DNA of 64,000 bases from Streptomyces sp. NBC_01428 (GCF_036231965.1 NZ_CP109499.1:3782001-3846000); one strand, 5' to 3'. Counted from the stretch's first letter, positions 8,596 through 17,696 are shown. Made by a program: numbers and translations. The notes: generated from the letters alone by a model not told the origin.

Positions 8596-8654
8596 TTGAA
8601 CATGTTCAAAAGCAGGTCTACATTCATCCCTGACAGCGTTTTGAACGCGTTCAA
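8596..8654 (+). promoter_or_regulatory. Promoter with twin palindromic operators of the TetR cassette
   Basis: Two perfect 14-base palindromes, TTGAACATGTTCAA (8596-8609) and TTGAACGCGTTCAA (8641-8654), have centres 45 bases apart. The first overlaps a -35-like TTGAAC (8596-8601), followed after 17 bases by a -10-like TACATT (8619-8624). The second lies downstream of the expected transcript start, 14 bases before the ATG at 8669. This is the layout of a repressible promoter. The obvious candidate repressor is the TetR protein encoded as third gene of the same unit. Confidence 0.75.
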
Positions 8655-8668
8655 GAAGGGGTGGGGAC

Positions 8669-9076
8669 ATGGACCTCACAGTCGTCGCGTACGTCATCTA
8701 TCTGCTCGTCAGCATCGCGCTGACGGTCTGGGTGGCGCGCACGCTGAGCACCAACGGGCGGATCTTCCTGTCGGACGTCCTGCGCGGGAACGAGAAGCTC
8801 GCCGACGCCGTCAACCACCTGCTGGTGGTGGGCTTCTACCTGGTCAACCTGGGCTTCGTCGCGCTCTACCTGCACCAGAGCGACGAGATCTCCAACGCCC
8901 GCGAGATCTTCGAGGCCCTCTCGACCAAGCTGGGCGTCGTCCTGCTGGTCCTCGGTGTGATGCACCTGGGCAACGTGTACGTGCTCAACAAGATCCGCCG
9001 CCGGGGCGTCATGGAGCGGGAGCAGACCCCGCCGGTGCAGCCGACCGACTGGGCCGCGCCCGCGGCCGGGATGTGA
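8669..9076 (+). CDS. Small integral membrane protein, first gene of the TetR-controlled cassette
   Basis: The 135-residue protein has three clear hydrophobic segments at about residues 4-23, 48-67 and 88-107, separated by short charged loops (RTLSTNGRIFLSD, HQSDEISNAREIF). The tail, ending in PPVQPTDWAAPAAGM, is soluble. I recognise no family with a known function. ATG at 8669 follows a GAAGGGGTGGGG purine stretch. The gene is 5 bases ahead of the DCC-family gene, and the TetR gene follows, so the three look like one transcript under the twin-palindrome promoter. Confidence 0.8.
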   Translation: MDLTVVAYVIYLLVSIALTVWVARTLSTNGRIFLSDVLRGNEKLADAVNHLLVVGFYLVNLGFVALYLHQSDEISNAREIFEALSTKLGVVLLVLGVMHLGNVYVLNKIRRRGVMEREQTPPVQPTDWAAPAAGM

Positions 9077-9081
9077 GAGCG

Positions 9082-9594
9082 GTGACCGGCATCCAGGCCG
9101 GCCCGGGCCGGGACGCCCCGCGCGTCCCGGTCCGCGGGCTCACCGTCCTGCACGACCCGCGCTGCTCGCTGTGCGCCTTCCTGACCCACTGGCTCGCCCG
9201 GCAGGCGCAGCTGGTCCCCCTGCGCTTCGTGCCGGTCGGCTCCGAAGAGGCCCGGCGGCGCTTCCCCGGGCTCGACCACCGCGCCACCCTGAGCGAGATC
9301 ACCGTCGTGGGCGACGCGGGCCAGGTCTACCAGGGGGCGCCCGCCTGGATCGTCACCCTGTGGGCGCTGCGCGAGTACCGGGCGCTGGCCCACCGGCTGA
9401 GCACCCCCACCGGGGCGAAGTTCGCCCGGGGCGCCGTCCTCGCCGCCGCCAAGTGGCGTGAGGCGCAGCGGTCCGAGCGGTGGGGCGGCGGGGCCTACCA
9501 CTGGGGCGACGGGTGGAGTTACGACCCGGCGGCGGGCTGGACGTACGCGCCGCCCTGCGACAGCGGCGGATGTTCCCCCGCTCCCACTGGTTAG
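9082..9594 (+). CDS. DCC-family (DUF393) thiol-disulfide oxidoreductase-like protein
   Basis: The 170-residue protein carries the DPRCSLC motif (C28, C31) early in the chain, equivalent to the DxxCxxC signature of the DCC1/DUF393 family, which is predicted to have a thioredoxin-like redox role. A thioredoxin-like region of about 110 residues follows. The last 30 residues are tryptophan- and glycine-rich (RWGGGAYHWGDGW) and end with two cysteines. The GTG at 9082, 5 bases after the upstream stop, gives the best start, though its ribosome site is weak. With the membrane protein before it and TetR after it, it may form a small membrane redox unit; that is inference. Confidence 0.75.
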   Translation: MTGIQAGPGRDAPRVPVRGLTVLHDPRCSLCAFLTHWLARQAQLVPLRFVPVGSEEARRRFPGLDHRATLSEITVVGDAGQVYQGAPAWIVTLWALREYRALAHRLSTPTGAKFARGAVLAAAKWREAQRSERWGGGAYHWGDGWSYDPAAGWTYAPPCDSGGCSPAPTG

Positions 9595-9603
9595 GCTCGT
9601 CCC

Positions 9604-10422
9604 GTGCCAGCACCGACAGACAGCCCCGGCCCCAGCGAGTCCTCCGTACCCTCCGCCTCCCCGGCCCCGGCGGCCAAGGACGCGGGCAGGAGCCCCGGCA
9701 AGAGCGAGCAGACCCGGGCCCTGATCCTGGAGACCGCGATGCGGCTGTTCCAGGAGCGGGGCTACGACAAGACGACCATGCGGGCCATCGCCCAGGAGGC
9801 CGGGGTCTCGGTCGGGAACGCGTACTACTACTTCGCCGGCAAGGAGCACCTGATCCAGGGCTTCTACGACCGGATCGCGAGCGAGCACCAGGAGGCCGTC
9901 CGCGAGGTGCTGGACCGCGAGACCGACCTGGAGGCCCGGCTGGGCGGCGTGCTGAAGGTGTGGCTGGACATCGCCACGCCCTTCCACGAGTTCGCGGTGC
10001 AGTTCTTCAAGAACGCCGCGGACCCGGACAGCCCGCTCAGCCCCTTCTCCCCCGAGTCGGAGCACGCGCGCGCGGAGGCCATCAGCGTCCACAAGGAGGT
10101 GCTGGCCGGGGCGAAGACGAAGGTGCCCGAGGAGCTGCGCGAGATCCTCCCGGAGCTGATGTGGCTCTCCCAGATGGGGCTCGTCCTGTACTGGGTCTTC
10201 GACCGTACGGAGGGCCGCGAGCGCAGCTACCGGCTCGCCGAGCGCGGTGCGCGGCTGACCGCGCGCGGTGTCTCGCTGGCCCGGTTCCGGCTGCTGCGTC
10301 CCCTCGTCCACGAGGTGCACGAGCTGTTCACGGACTTCCTGCCCGGGATGACGAAGGCGCTGCCCGACCCGGCGAAGAAGGCGGACAGGCCCGCGAAGAG
10401 GACGGACAAGAAGGAGGCGTAA
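9604..10422 (+). CDS. TetR-family transcriptional regulator
   Basis: The 272-residue regulator has a disordered Ser/Pro/Ala head of about 35 residues. The TetR helix-turn-helix follows: EQTRALILETAMRLFQERGY, then TTMRAIAQEAGVSVGNAYYYF at about residues 58-78. The C-terminal ligand domain is around 180 residues, and the last 20 are lysine-rich. The start is GTG at 9604, 9 bases after the DCC gene. As the last gene of the cassette it probably represses its own transcript through the palindromes at 8596-8654, since TetR dimers typically bind such short palindromes. The inducing ligand is not evident. Confidence 0.9.
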   Translation: MPAPTDSPGPSESSVPSASPAPAAKDAGRSPGKSEQTRALILETAMRLFQERGYDKTTMRAIAQEAGVSVGNAYYYFAGKEHLIQGFYDRIASEHQEAVREVLDRETDLEARLGGVLKVWLDIATPFHEFAVQFFKNAADPDSPLSPFSPESEHARAEAISVHKEVLAGAKTKVPEELREILPELMWLSQMGLVLYWVFDRTEGRERSYRLAERGARLTARGVSLARFRLLRPLVHEVHELFTDFLPGMTKALPDPAKKADRPAKRTDKKEA

Positions 10423-10454
10423 GGGGCGCCCGTCCATGGCGGGAGCCCCTTACG
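10418..10454. terminator. Hairpin between the convergent TetR and MMPL genes
   Basis: A 10-base inverted repeat (CGTAAGGGGC / GCCCCTTACG) begins in the last codon of the TetR gene and ends 25 bases from the stop of the leftward MMPL gene. A smaller CCC/GGG inner pairing extends it. It is suited to stop transcripts from both sides. Confidence 0.6.
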
Positions 10455-10479
10455 TCGTCGGTTCGCTCCTGTCGTGGCC

Positions 10480-12906
10480 TCAGTTGACCGCGTCGGCGTC
10501 CACCTCGCCCGCCGTCAGCTCCACGTCGTGCACCAGCGGCTGGTCGGCCACCACGACGTGCCGGGCCCGCGCCCCGTACGAACGGGCCGTCGCCGAGAGC
10601 AGATACGTGCCCGGCGCCGGGACCGAGACGATGTACGAACCGTCGGCCAGCGAGGTCACGCGGTCGAGCTGACGGCCGCCCTTGGACAGCAGGGTGAGGA
10701 CCGCGCCGTCGACGGGCACACCCTCCGCGTCACGGACGAGACCGTGGACGACGGTCGCGCCGCCCTCGACGGGGGCGGGCTCCTCGGCGGGCGGCGCCTC
10801 GGCCGGTTCGACCGCCAGGTGCGGCAGCCGCTTCTCCAGCCCCGCGGGCAGCCACCAGTTGGAGTCGCCGAGCAGGTGCATCGCGGCCGGCACCAGGGCC
10901 GTACGCAGGATGAAGGCGTCCAGCGCGACGGCGGCGGCCAGCCCGACGCCCGCCATCGCGGCTCCGGAGTCGCCGCTCAGGACGAAGGCCAGGAAGACGC
11001 AGACCATGATCAGCGCGGCGGAGTTGATGACCCGGCTGGTCTCGGCGAGACCGACCCGCACCGCCCGGGCGTTGTCCTTGGTGTGCACCCATTCCTCGTG
11101 CATGCGGCTCACCAGGAACACCTGGTAGTCCATGGACAGTCCGAAGAGGAGCGAGAGCATGATGACGGGCAGGAAGGCGTTGATCGGGCCCTCCTTGCCG
11201 AGGCCGAGGAGTTCCAGGCCCCAGCCCCACTGGAAGACCGCGGTGAGGACGCCGAAGGACGCGGCGGCGGCGATCAGGTTCATCAGCGCGGCCGTCAGCG
11301 GGACCACCAGCGAGCGGAAGGCGACCAGCAGGAGCAGGAAGCCGAGGCCGATGATCGTGGCGACGAAGTACGGGAGCCGGTCGCCGGTGATCGTGGCGAA
11401 GTCCTTCGACACGGCGGTGACACCTCCGACGTGCGCCGTCGCGCCCGCGTCCGGGATGACCCGGTCCCGCAGGGTGTCGATGAGCTCGTCGGTCCTCTGC
11501 GACTGCGGTGACGTCGTCGGCACCACCTGGACGACGGTCACGCCGTGCGCGGGCGGCAGCGCCGCGACCCTGGCCACGCCGGGCGTGCCGTCGATGCCCT
11601 TCACCAGGGCGTCCGTGTCACCGGCGGTGACCACCACCTGCAAGGGGCCGTTGAAGCCGGGCCCGAAGCCCTCCGCGAGCAGGTCGTAGGCCTTCCTGGT
11701 GGTGGTCGTGGCGTCGTCGTTGCCCTGGTCGGTGGCGCCGAGGCGCAGCGACAGGACGGGGATCGCGAGGATCGCCATGACGGCCAGCGCGACGGCGGCG
11801 ATCGCCTTGGGCCGGCGCTGCACGGTCGAGGACCAGCGGGCCGCTGCGCCGCTCGTCCGCTCCGGCTCGGGGCCCCGCTCGGCGAGCCTGCGCCGCTGGC
11901 GGCGGCTGAGCACCCGTACCCCGAGCATTCCCAGCAGGGCCGGCAGCAGGGTGGTGGCCGCGAGGACGCTGAACACGACGGTGAGGGACGTCCCGATGAC
12001 CACCCCGTCCAGGAAGCGCAGGTTCGTCACGAGCATGCCGGCGAGCGCGATGCACACCGTGCCGCCCGCGAACAGCACCGCCCGGCCCGAGGTGTTGAGG
12101 GCGGTGACCGCCGACTCCTCGGGCTCCATGCCGCGCAGGATGCCCCGCCGGTGGCGGGTGACGATGAACAGCGCGTAGTCGATGCCGACACCGAGGCCGA
12201 TCAGGGTCGCCAACAGCGGTGCCAGGTCGGGGATGTCGGTGCTGTGGCTGAGCAACTGCGTGGAGAACAGGCCCGTACCGACACCGAAGACGGCGATGCC
12301 GATGGGCAGCAGCATCGCGTAGAACGAGCCGAACGCGAGGAAGAGGACGACGGCCGCGGCCAGGATGCCGACCATCTCGGCCAGTCCGGTGGGCGGTTCC
12401 TGCACCCGCTGGATCGCCTGACCGCCCAACTCGACCTGAAGCCCGTCCCGTCCGGCGTCCCGGGCGGTGTCGAGGACGTCCTGGACCAGTTCCTTGGGTA
12501 CGGCGTTCGCCTGCTCGGTGAAGGTGATCTGGGCGTACGCGATCCTGCCGTTCCGGCTGATCTGCGCGGCGCCCCGCTCCCCCTCGTACGGTCCCGCGAC
12601 GGCGCCGACGCCCTTCATGCCGGCGATCTCGTCCAGCGCGGGCTGGATCCGGGAACGGACGGACGCATCCCCGACCGTCCCCTCCTCGACCTTCCACACC
12701 ACCGTGTCGGTGTCCCCCGCGCTCTCCGGGAAGGCCTTCTCCATCTGGTCGTACGCGCGCTTGGAGTCCGTGTTCGGGAGCGAGAACACGTTCGCGTAGT
12801 CCGTGCCCGCGGTGGTCGCCGCGAAGCCCAGACCGAACAGTGCGCCCACCCACAGCAACAGGACCACCAGCCGATGCCGATAGCACCAACGTGCCAATGC
12901 CGCCAC
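10480..12906 (-). CDS. MMPL/RND-family transporter with a C-terminal carboxypeptidase-regulatory-like domain
   Basis: The 808-residue membrane protein has the two-fold MMPL layout: one helix, an extracytoplasmic domain (about 45-190), five or six helices, then a repeat with a second loop and helices up to about residue 700. The RND signature GVGIDYALFIVTRHR and its counterpart GLSMDYQVFLVSRMHEEW are both present. After the last helix, about 95 residues (VVHGLVRDAEGVPVDGAVL onward) look like a carboxypeptidase-regulatory-like beta-sandwich. GTG at 12906 has AAGGAG 8 bases upstream and starts right at the first helix. MMPL proteins export lipids or small molecules. It is divergent from the two-component genes at 13070, 163 bases away, which may control it. 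Confidence 0.85.
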   Translation of the reverse strand: MAALARWCYRHRLVVLLLWVGALFGLGFAATTAGTDYANVFSLPNTDSKRAYDQMEKAFPESAGDTDTVVWKVEEGTVGDASVRSRIQPALDEIAGMKGVGAVAGPYEGERGAAQISRNGRIAYAQITFTEQANAVPKELVQDVLDTARDAGRDGLQVELGGQAIQRVQEPPTGLAEMVGILAAAVVLFLAFGSFYAMLLPIGIAVFGVGTGLFSTQLLSHSTDIPDLAPLLATLIGLGVGIDYALFIVTRHRRGILRGMEPEESAVTALNTSGRAVLFAGGTVCIALAGMLVTNLRFLDGVVIGTSLTVVFSVLAATTLLPALLGMLGVRVLSRRQRRRLAERGPEPERTSGAAARWSSTVQRRPKAIAAVALAVMAILAIPVLSLRLGATDQGNDDATTTTRKAYDLLAEGFGPGFNGPLQVVVTAGDTDALVKGIDGTPGVARVAALPPAHGVTVVQVVPTTSPQSQRTDELIDTLRDRVIPDAGATAHVGGVTAVSKDFATITGDRLPYFVATIIGLGFLLLLVAFRSLVVPLTAALMNLIAAAASFGVLTAVFQWGWGLELLGLGKEGPINAFLPVIMLSLLFGLSMDYQVFLVSRMHEEWVHTKDNARAVRVGLAETSRVINSAALIMVCVFLAFVLSGDSGAAMAGVGLAAAVALDAFILRTALVPAAMHLLGDSNWWLPAGLEKRLPHLAVEPAEAPPAEEPAPVEGGATVVHGLVRDAEGVPVDGAVLTLLSKGGRQLDRVTSLADGSYIVSVPAPGTYLLSATARSYGARARHVVVADQPLVHDVELTAGEVDADAVN

Positions 12907-13069
12907 GCTCAACGCTCCTTGTCCGCTTGGTCGATCGGTCGGTCCCCCAGGTCCTGCACACCAGGATCGACGGCGCCGCGCACCCCGCGACACGACGCGC
13001 CCATGACTCTCAAGGAACTCCAAAGGGGGAACTGCCCCCGCCGTCGACGGCCCCGCCGATACTGGGGGC

Positions 13070-13759
13070 ATGAGCGCACACGAGGGATCCACCGTCCTCG
13101 TCGTCGAGGACGAGCCGAGCATCGCCGACGTCCTGACCATCGCGCTGCGCTACCACCGGTTCGAGGTGATGGCCGCCGGGACCGTCCGCGAGGCCCTCGA
13201 ACTCGCCGAGCGCACCCGCCCCGACGCGGCCCTGCTCGACATCATGCTGCCGGACGGCGACGGCCGGGCCCTCGGCCGTGAACTGCGGGCGCGCCGGCCC
13301 GGACTGGCCATCGTGTTCCTCACCGCGCGGGACGCGCCCGCCGAGATCGTCGGCGCCCTCGGCTTCGGCGACGACTACATCACCAAGCCGTTCAACATCG
13401 ACGAGGTCGTCGCCCGTATCACCGCCGTGCTGCGCCGGACACGGCCCGACGACGTCCTGCCGCAGCGCCCGCCGCTGCGGTACGGCGATCTGGAGCTGGA
13501 CGAGACGACGTACCGCGTGCACCGCGCGGGCACCACCGTCGAGCTCACCCCCACGGAGTACGCCCTGCTGCGCTTCCTCGTCCGCAACGGCGGACGGATC
13601 GTGCCCAAGGAGCAACTCCTGCGCCACGTCTGGCAGTACGAGCATCCGGCCGAGTCCACCGTCGTGGAGACGTACATCAGCTATCTGCGGCGCAAGCTCG
13701 AACCGCTGGGGCCACCGGTGATCCAGACCCGGCGGGGCGTCGGGTACGGGCTCGCGTGA
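13070..13759 (+). CDS. OmpR/PhoB-family response regulator
   Basis: The 229-residue regulator has a receiver domain (residues 8-120) with acidic residues DE at 14-15, the phosphoacceptor D57 in ALLDIMLPDGDG and the lysine of ITKPFN. The winged-helix DNA-binding domain (about 130-228) carries LTPTEYALLRFLVRNGGRIV and ETYISYLRRKLE. Its TGA overlaps the GTG of the kinase gene, so the pair is coexpressed. The nearest target candidate is the divergent MMPL transporter. Confidence 0.92.
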   Translation: MSAHEGSTVLVVEDEPSIADVLTIALRYHRFEVMAAGTVREALELAERTRPDAALLDIMLPDGDGRALGRELRARRPGLAIVFLTARDAPAEIVGALGFGDDYITKPFNIDEVVARITAVLRRTRPDDVLPQRPPLRYGDLELDETTYRVHRAGTTVELTPTEYALLRFLVRNGGRIVPKEQLLRHVWQYEHPAESTVVETYISYLRRKLEPLGPPVIQTRRGVGYGLA

Positions 13760-15210
13760 GGCCGCCCGCCCGGTCCTCGCTCCCCCGCCCGCGCCGCCGG
13801 CACGGCGTCCACTCGCTCCGCGGCCAGCTCACCCTCGCGAACGTCGCGCTCCTCGCCCTCGGCATCGTGACGGCGACCGCGGTGAGCCTGATGGGCATGC
13901 GGCACTATCTCCTCGACCAGGTGGACACCCAACTCGTGAAGACCCGCGAGTCGCTCGGCGTCTCCCGGCTCACCATGACCCAGATCGACTCGCTGACCGC
14001 CCTGACCTTCGTCCGGGACCGGATCGGGCCGGCCGTGGACGGATCGCCCAAGCCCGACTCCCTCTTCGCCGCCGTCGACCGGCGGGGCCGGGCCGTCGAG
14101 GTCGCCGGCTTCGAACCCACCGACACGCAGAGTGCGTTCGCCGCCGCCGTGGACGACCCCGGAGCGCTCGCCCACGACGACGACCCGCACGACATCACCG
14201 TCCACGGCGCCGACTACAGGGCGACCGGAGCCCGCCTCGCCGACGGCACGTACGTCCTGTTCGCCACCTCGACAGACGGGCTGCACAAGGGCATCGCGAA
14301 GGCCCTCAAGCTCGATCTGACCGTCGGCACCCTGCTGTTGGCGCTCCTCGCCTGCCTCACCATGTTCAGCGTGCGCCGCAGGATGCTGCCGCTGGAGGCC
14401 ATGGTGGAGACCTCGTCGGCCATCGCCGACGGCGACCTCACCCGGCGCGTGCCCTCCAGCCACCGCCCGACCCAGGAGGTCGAACAGCTGCGGCTCGCCC
14501 TCAACTCCATGCTCCAGCAGGTCGAGTCGGCCCACCGGACCCGTGAACGCAGCACCGCCCAGCTGCGCCGGTTCGTCGGCGACGCCTCGCACGAACTACG
14601 CACCCCGCTGGCGGCGATACGCGGCTACCTCCAGCTCTACGACAAGGGGATGCTCACCGACCCCGTCGAGCGCCGCCGGGCCTGGGACCGGATGAACGGC
14701 GAGGCCGACCGCATGGGCCGCCTCGTCGACGAACTCCTCACCCTGGCCCGCCTCGACCAGCGGCCCGAACTGCGCTTCCGCAGCGTCGACCTGAGCCGGC
14801 TGGTGCGGGACGCCGCCGAGGACCTGCGTGCTCAGCAGCCCGGCCGTCCGGTGACCGTGGACGCCGACGGCACCCTGCTGGTGCAGGCCGACGAGTCCGG
14901 GCTGCGCCAGGTGCTGGGCAACCTCGTGGGCAACGTGCGCACCCACACCCCCGCCGACGTGCCGGTGCGGATCGGCCTGGAGCGCGCGGACGGTGTCGTA
15001 CGGCTGTGTGTCGCGGACAAGGGTCCGGGGCTCGCCGAGGAGGACGCGACGCGCGTCTTCGACCGCTTCTTCCGGACGGGTCGCGGCGCGGGCAGCGGAC
15101 TCGGCATGGCCATCGTGCACGGCGTGGTGACGGCTCACGGGGGCGGCGTGGCCGTGCGGACGGCACCCGGCGAGGGCCTCGACGTGACGGTCACCCTGCC
15201 CGTGCGGTGA
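13756..15210 (+). CDS. Sensor histidine kinase
   Basis: The 484-residue kinase is the partner of the response regulator it overlaps by 4 bases (GTGA). It has two transmembrane helices (about 24-46 and 190-210) around an extracytoplasmic sensor region, then a HAMP domain. The H-box is FVGDASHELRTPLAAIRGYL, with the phosphoacceptor His near residue 279. A Bergerat ATPase domain follows, with QVLGNLVGNVRTHTP (N box), DKGPGLAEED (G1) and GRGAGSGLGMAIV (G2). What it senses is unknown. A strong hairpin follows 3 bases after the stop. Confidence 0.92.
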   Translation: MRPPARSSLPRPRRRHGVHSLRGQLTLANVALLALGIVTATAVSLMGMRHYLLDQVDTQLVKTRESLGVSRLTMTQIDSLTALTFVRDRIGPAVDGSPKPDSLFAAVDRRGRAVEVAGFEPTDTQSAFAAAVDDPGALAHDDDPHDITVHGADYRATGARLADGTYVLFATSTDGLHKGIAKALKLDLTVGTLLLALLACLTMFSVRRRMLPLEAMVETSSAIADGDLTRRVPSSHRPTQEVEQLRLALNSMLQQVESAHRTRERSTAQLRRFVGDASHELRTPLAAIRGYLQLYDKGMLTDPVERRRAWDRMNGEADRMGRLVDELLTLARLDQRPELRFRSVDLSRLVRDAAEDLRAQQPGRPVTVDADGTLLVQADESGLRQVLGNLVGNVRTHTPADVPVRIGLERADGVVRLCVADKGPGLAEEDATRVFDRFFRTGRGAGSGLGMAIVHGVVTAHGGGVAVRTAPGEGLDVTVTLPVR

Positions 15211-15212
15211 GG

Positions 15213-15255
15213 CGGCGGGTCCGCGGGCGTCTCGGTCCGGCCCGCGGACCCGCCG
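15213..15255 (+). terminator. Terminator of the two-component operon
   Basis: A perfect 16-base inverted repeat (CGGCGGGTCCGCGGGC and its complement) has an 11-base loop and starts 3 bases after the kinase stop codon. No U-tract follows. The rest of the gap up to 15432 holds no other clear element. Confidence 0.8.
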
Positions 15256-15432
15256 AGGCTGAGGCGCCCCTCTGGTGCCGCTGTGACCTGCGGGAACGGA
15301 CTTGGGGAGATGCTGACCCGGGCGATTGAACACCGGCCCGCACGGTCCCGTACACCTCGATGAAGGCGGCATCGGTCTCCACGCCCCGGTCCGTCACGCC
15401 ACCACCGCGCCGCGCACGGAAGGACCGCCGGG

Positions 15433-17661
15433 TTGTCGTTCACATCGAGCTCTCGACAGCTGCCGAACACGGACGAGACGCCGGAACGGGAGACGCCCGA
15501 ACCGGACGCGCCCTCCTCCGGAATCGAGCAGCCCGGCCCGGCCCCCCAGGATGCGTCGGAGGGCGCCCCCGATCACGCGCGGGACACCACCGACGCGGAG
15601 CCCGGGCAGAATGTGCCCTCCTCCGGGCCCGAGCAGCCCGCTCCCACCGCCGAGCGACAGCCGGCCGTCGGCATCGCGCACGACACGACGGACCCGGAGC
15701 CCGAGCGCGGCGCGACCGATGCGGAACCGGAGCCGGTCGTGCGGGCGCCGGAGGGCGAGGTCCCGGCCGGGAGCGGCGCCGGGTCGTCGTCCGACGAGGA
15801 CGACGGCGGGGACGACGGCGGGGACGACGGCGAGGAACCGGTCCCGGTCTCCCCGCCCCCGTCGGCCGGCCACGCGGACGAGGGCACGGACGGGAGCACG
15901 GACGAGGGCGGGGACGAGGGCGGGGACGAGGGCGGGGACGAGGGCGGGCAGACAGGCCCCGCGGCCCCCTCGGCCGGAGGCGTCGGAGAGGCGGCTCCCC
16001 CGAGCGGACGGGTGCGTGGGTGGCGGGGGCGGTATCCGGTCGCCGCGACCGTCCTCGCGTGGACGGTGACCGGTCTCGCCGCCGTGCTCGTGCTGTTCGC
16101 GCTGCTCATGCCCGGCAAGGCGGACCAGTTCCACCCGGCACAGTTCCTGCGCGTGCCGGTGGAGGCCGTGTTCGGCGCCGCCCTGGTGCTCGTTCTGCCG
16201 CGCAGGCCGCGGATCGCCGTCTCGGCGGTCGCCGGGCTCGCCCTCGGCGTCCTGACCGTCCTGAACCTCCTCGACGTCGGCTTCAACGAATACCTGGGCC
16301 GTGGCTTCAACGTCGTCCTCGACTGGGCCCTGTTCAGCGACGCGCAGGCCTACCTCCAGGACACCTTCGGCGGGGGCGGCGCGCTCGGCATCGCGATCCT
16401 GGCCGTGGTGCTCGTGATCACCGTTCTGGCACTCGTCACGCTGTCGGTGGTCCGGCTGGGCAGCCTGGTGGCCCGCAACTCCGAGGTGGCGACGCGCGCC
16501 ACGCTGGTGGCGGCCATCGTCTGGGTGACGTGCGCGGCGCTCGGCGTGCAGGTCACCGGCGTGCCCATCGCCTCCGAGCATGTCGCGCTGGCGGTCCAGG
16601 ACCGGGCCCACCGGGTCCGCGACACGATCAGGGACGAGGCCGAGTTCCAGAAGATCGCGAAGAAGGACACCTTCGCGAACACGCCGCCCGACCAGCTCCT
16701 GACGGACCTGCGCGGCAAGGACATGATGATCACCTTCATCGAGAGCTACGGGCGCAGCGCCATCGAGGACCCGGTGATGGCTCCGGGCGTCGACGCGACG
16801 CTGACCGCGGAGAACAAGAAGCTCACCGGGGCCGGGTTCGCGGCGAAGAGCGGCTGGCTCACGTCGGCGACGTACGGCGGAAGCAGCTGGCTCGGCCACT
16901 CGACGTTCCTGTCGGGCCTGTGGATCAACAACCAGCAGCGCTACCGCACCGTCACCGCGGGAGATCACCTGACGCTCCCCGGCGCCTTCAAGAAGACGGG
17001 CGACTGGGACACCGTGGGCGTGATGCCGGGCGTCCAGAAGGCCTGGCCCGAGCAGAAGTTCTACGGCATCGACAAGCTCTACGACTCCCGCGACCTCGGC
17101 TACCGGGGCCCGAAGTTCAGCTGGTCCACGATGCCCGACCAGTACGCGCTGACCGCGTTCGAGCGCCTGGTGCACGGCAAGAAGCACGACAAGCCGCTCA
17201 TGTCGACGATCATCCTGACGTCGAGTCACCAGCCGTGGGCACCCATCCCCAGGACCGTCCCGCAGGACCAGGTCGGCGACGGATCGGTCTACGACGCGAT
17301 CGAGAAGGCCGGCAAGCGGCCCGGGGACATCATCACCGACGCGCGGAAGTCGAAGGAGGAGTACGGCAAGTCCATCCAGTACTCGGTGACGAGCCTCATC
17401 GACTACCTGGTGAAGTACGGCGACAAGAACACCGTCCTGATCTTCCTCGGCGACCACCAGCCGATCGCCCGGGTCAGCGGCGACCACGCCAGCCGCGACG
17501 TACCCGTCTCGATCGTCGCCAAGGACCCGAAGGTGCTCGACCGGATCGCCGACTGGGGCTGGACGGACGGCCTCCGGCCCGAGCACAACGCACCGGTCTG
17601 GAAGATGAGCGCGTTCCGGGACCGCTTCCTGACGGCGTACGGATCGACTCCGCACTCCTGA
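15433..17661 (+). CDS. Membrane sulfatase-family (LtaS/MdoB-like) phosphoglycerol or sulfate ester transferase
   Basis: The 742-residue protein begins with about 190 residues of acidic, Pro/Ser/Gly-rich low complexity (with GGDE repeats), then about five transmembrane helices (residues 203-370) and a large extracytoplasmic sulfatase domain. Metal and active-site landmarks include TFIESYGR, GGSSWLGHSTFLSGLW and FLGDHQP. This layout matches LtaS/phosphoglycerol transferase proteins, which move glycerol-phosphate groups onto cell-surface polymers. The substrate here is unknown. TTG at 15433 is the chosen start, with GGA 8 bases upstream; no better start fits. It appears monocistronic, with a hairpin after its stop. 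Confidence 0.8.
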   Translation: MSFTSSSRQLPNTDETPERETPEPDAPSSGIEQPGPAPQDASEGAPDHARDTTDAEPGQNVPSSGPEQPAPTAERQPAVGIAHDTTDPEPERGATDAEPEPVVRAPEGEVPAGSGAGSSSDEDDGGDDGGDDGEEPVPVSPPPSAGHADEGTDGSTDEGGDEGGDEGGDEGGQTGPAAPSAGGVGEAAPPSGRVRGWRGRYPVAATVLAWTVTGLAAVLVLFALLMPGKADQFHPAQFLRVPVEAVFGAALVLVLPRRPRIAVSAVAGLALGVLTVLNLLDVGFNEYLGRGFNVVLDWALFSDAQAYLQDTFGGGGALGIAILAVVLVITVLALVTLSVVRLGSLVARNSEVATRATLVAAIVWVTCAALGVQVTGVPIASEHVALAVQDRAHRVRDTIRDEAEFQKIAKKDTFANTPPDQLLTDLRGKDMMITFIESYGRSAIEDPVMAPGVDATLTAENKKLTGAGFAAKSGWLTSATYGGSSWLGHSTFLSGLWINNQQRYRTVTAGDHLTLPGAFKKTGDWDTVGVMPGVQKAWPEQKFYGIDKLYDSRDLGYRGPKFSWSTMPDQYALTAFERLVHGKKHDKPLMSTIILTSSHQPWAPIPRTVPQDQVGDGSVYDAIEKAGKRPGDIITDARKSKEEYGKSIQYSVTSLIDYLVKYGDKNTVLIFLGDHQPIARVSGDHASRDVPVSIVAKDPKVLDRIADWGWTDGLRPEHNAPVWKMSAFRDRFLTAYGSTPHS
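15901..15948 (+). repeat. Four tandem 12-base repeats (GACGAGGGCGGG)
   Basis: Four perfect copies of GACGAGGGCGGG encode a DEGG repeat in the acidic head of the sulfatase. Related but imperfect acidic repeats (GGDDGGDDGEE) precede them. Copy number is likely variable between strains through slippage. Confidence 0.9.
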
Positions 17662-17668
17662 CGGCCGT

Positions 17669-17696
17669 CCCGTGGCGCCGCCGACGGCGCCACGGG
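17669..17696. terminator. Bidirectional hairpin between the sulfatase and binding-protein genes
   Basis: Twelve-base arms (CCCGTGGCGCCG and complement) flank the loop CCGA, 7 bases after the sulfatase stop and 14 bases before the stop of the convergent binding-protein gene. Confidence 0.75.

Noticed and set aside
11545..13281. Rightward open frame of 578 residues opposite the MMPL gene
   Set aside because: The composition is that of a complementary-strand shadow, and it crosses the divergent promoter and the start of the response regulator gene.
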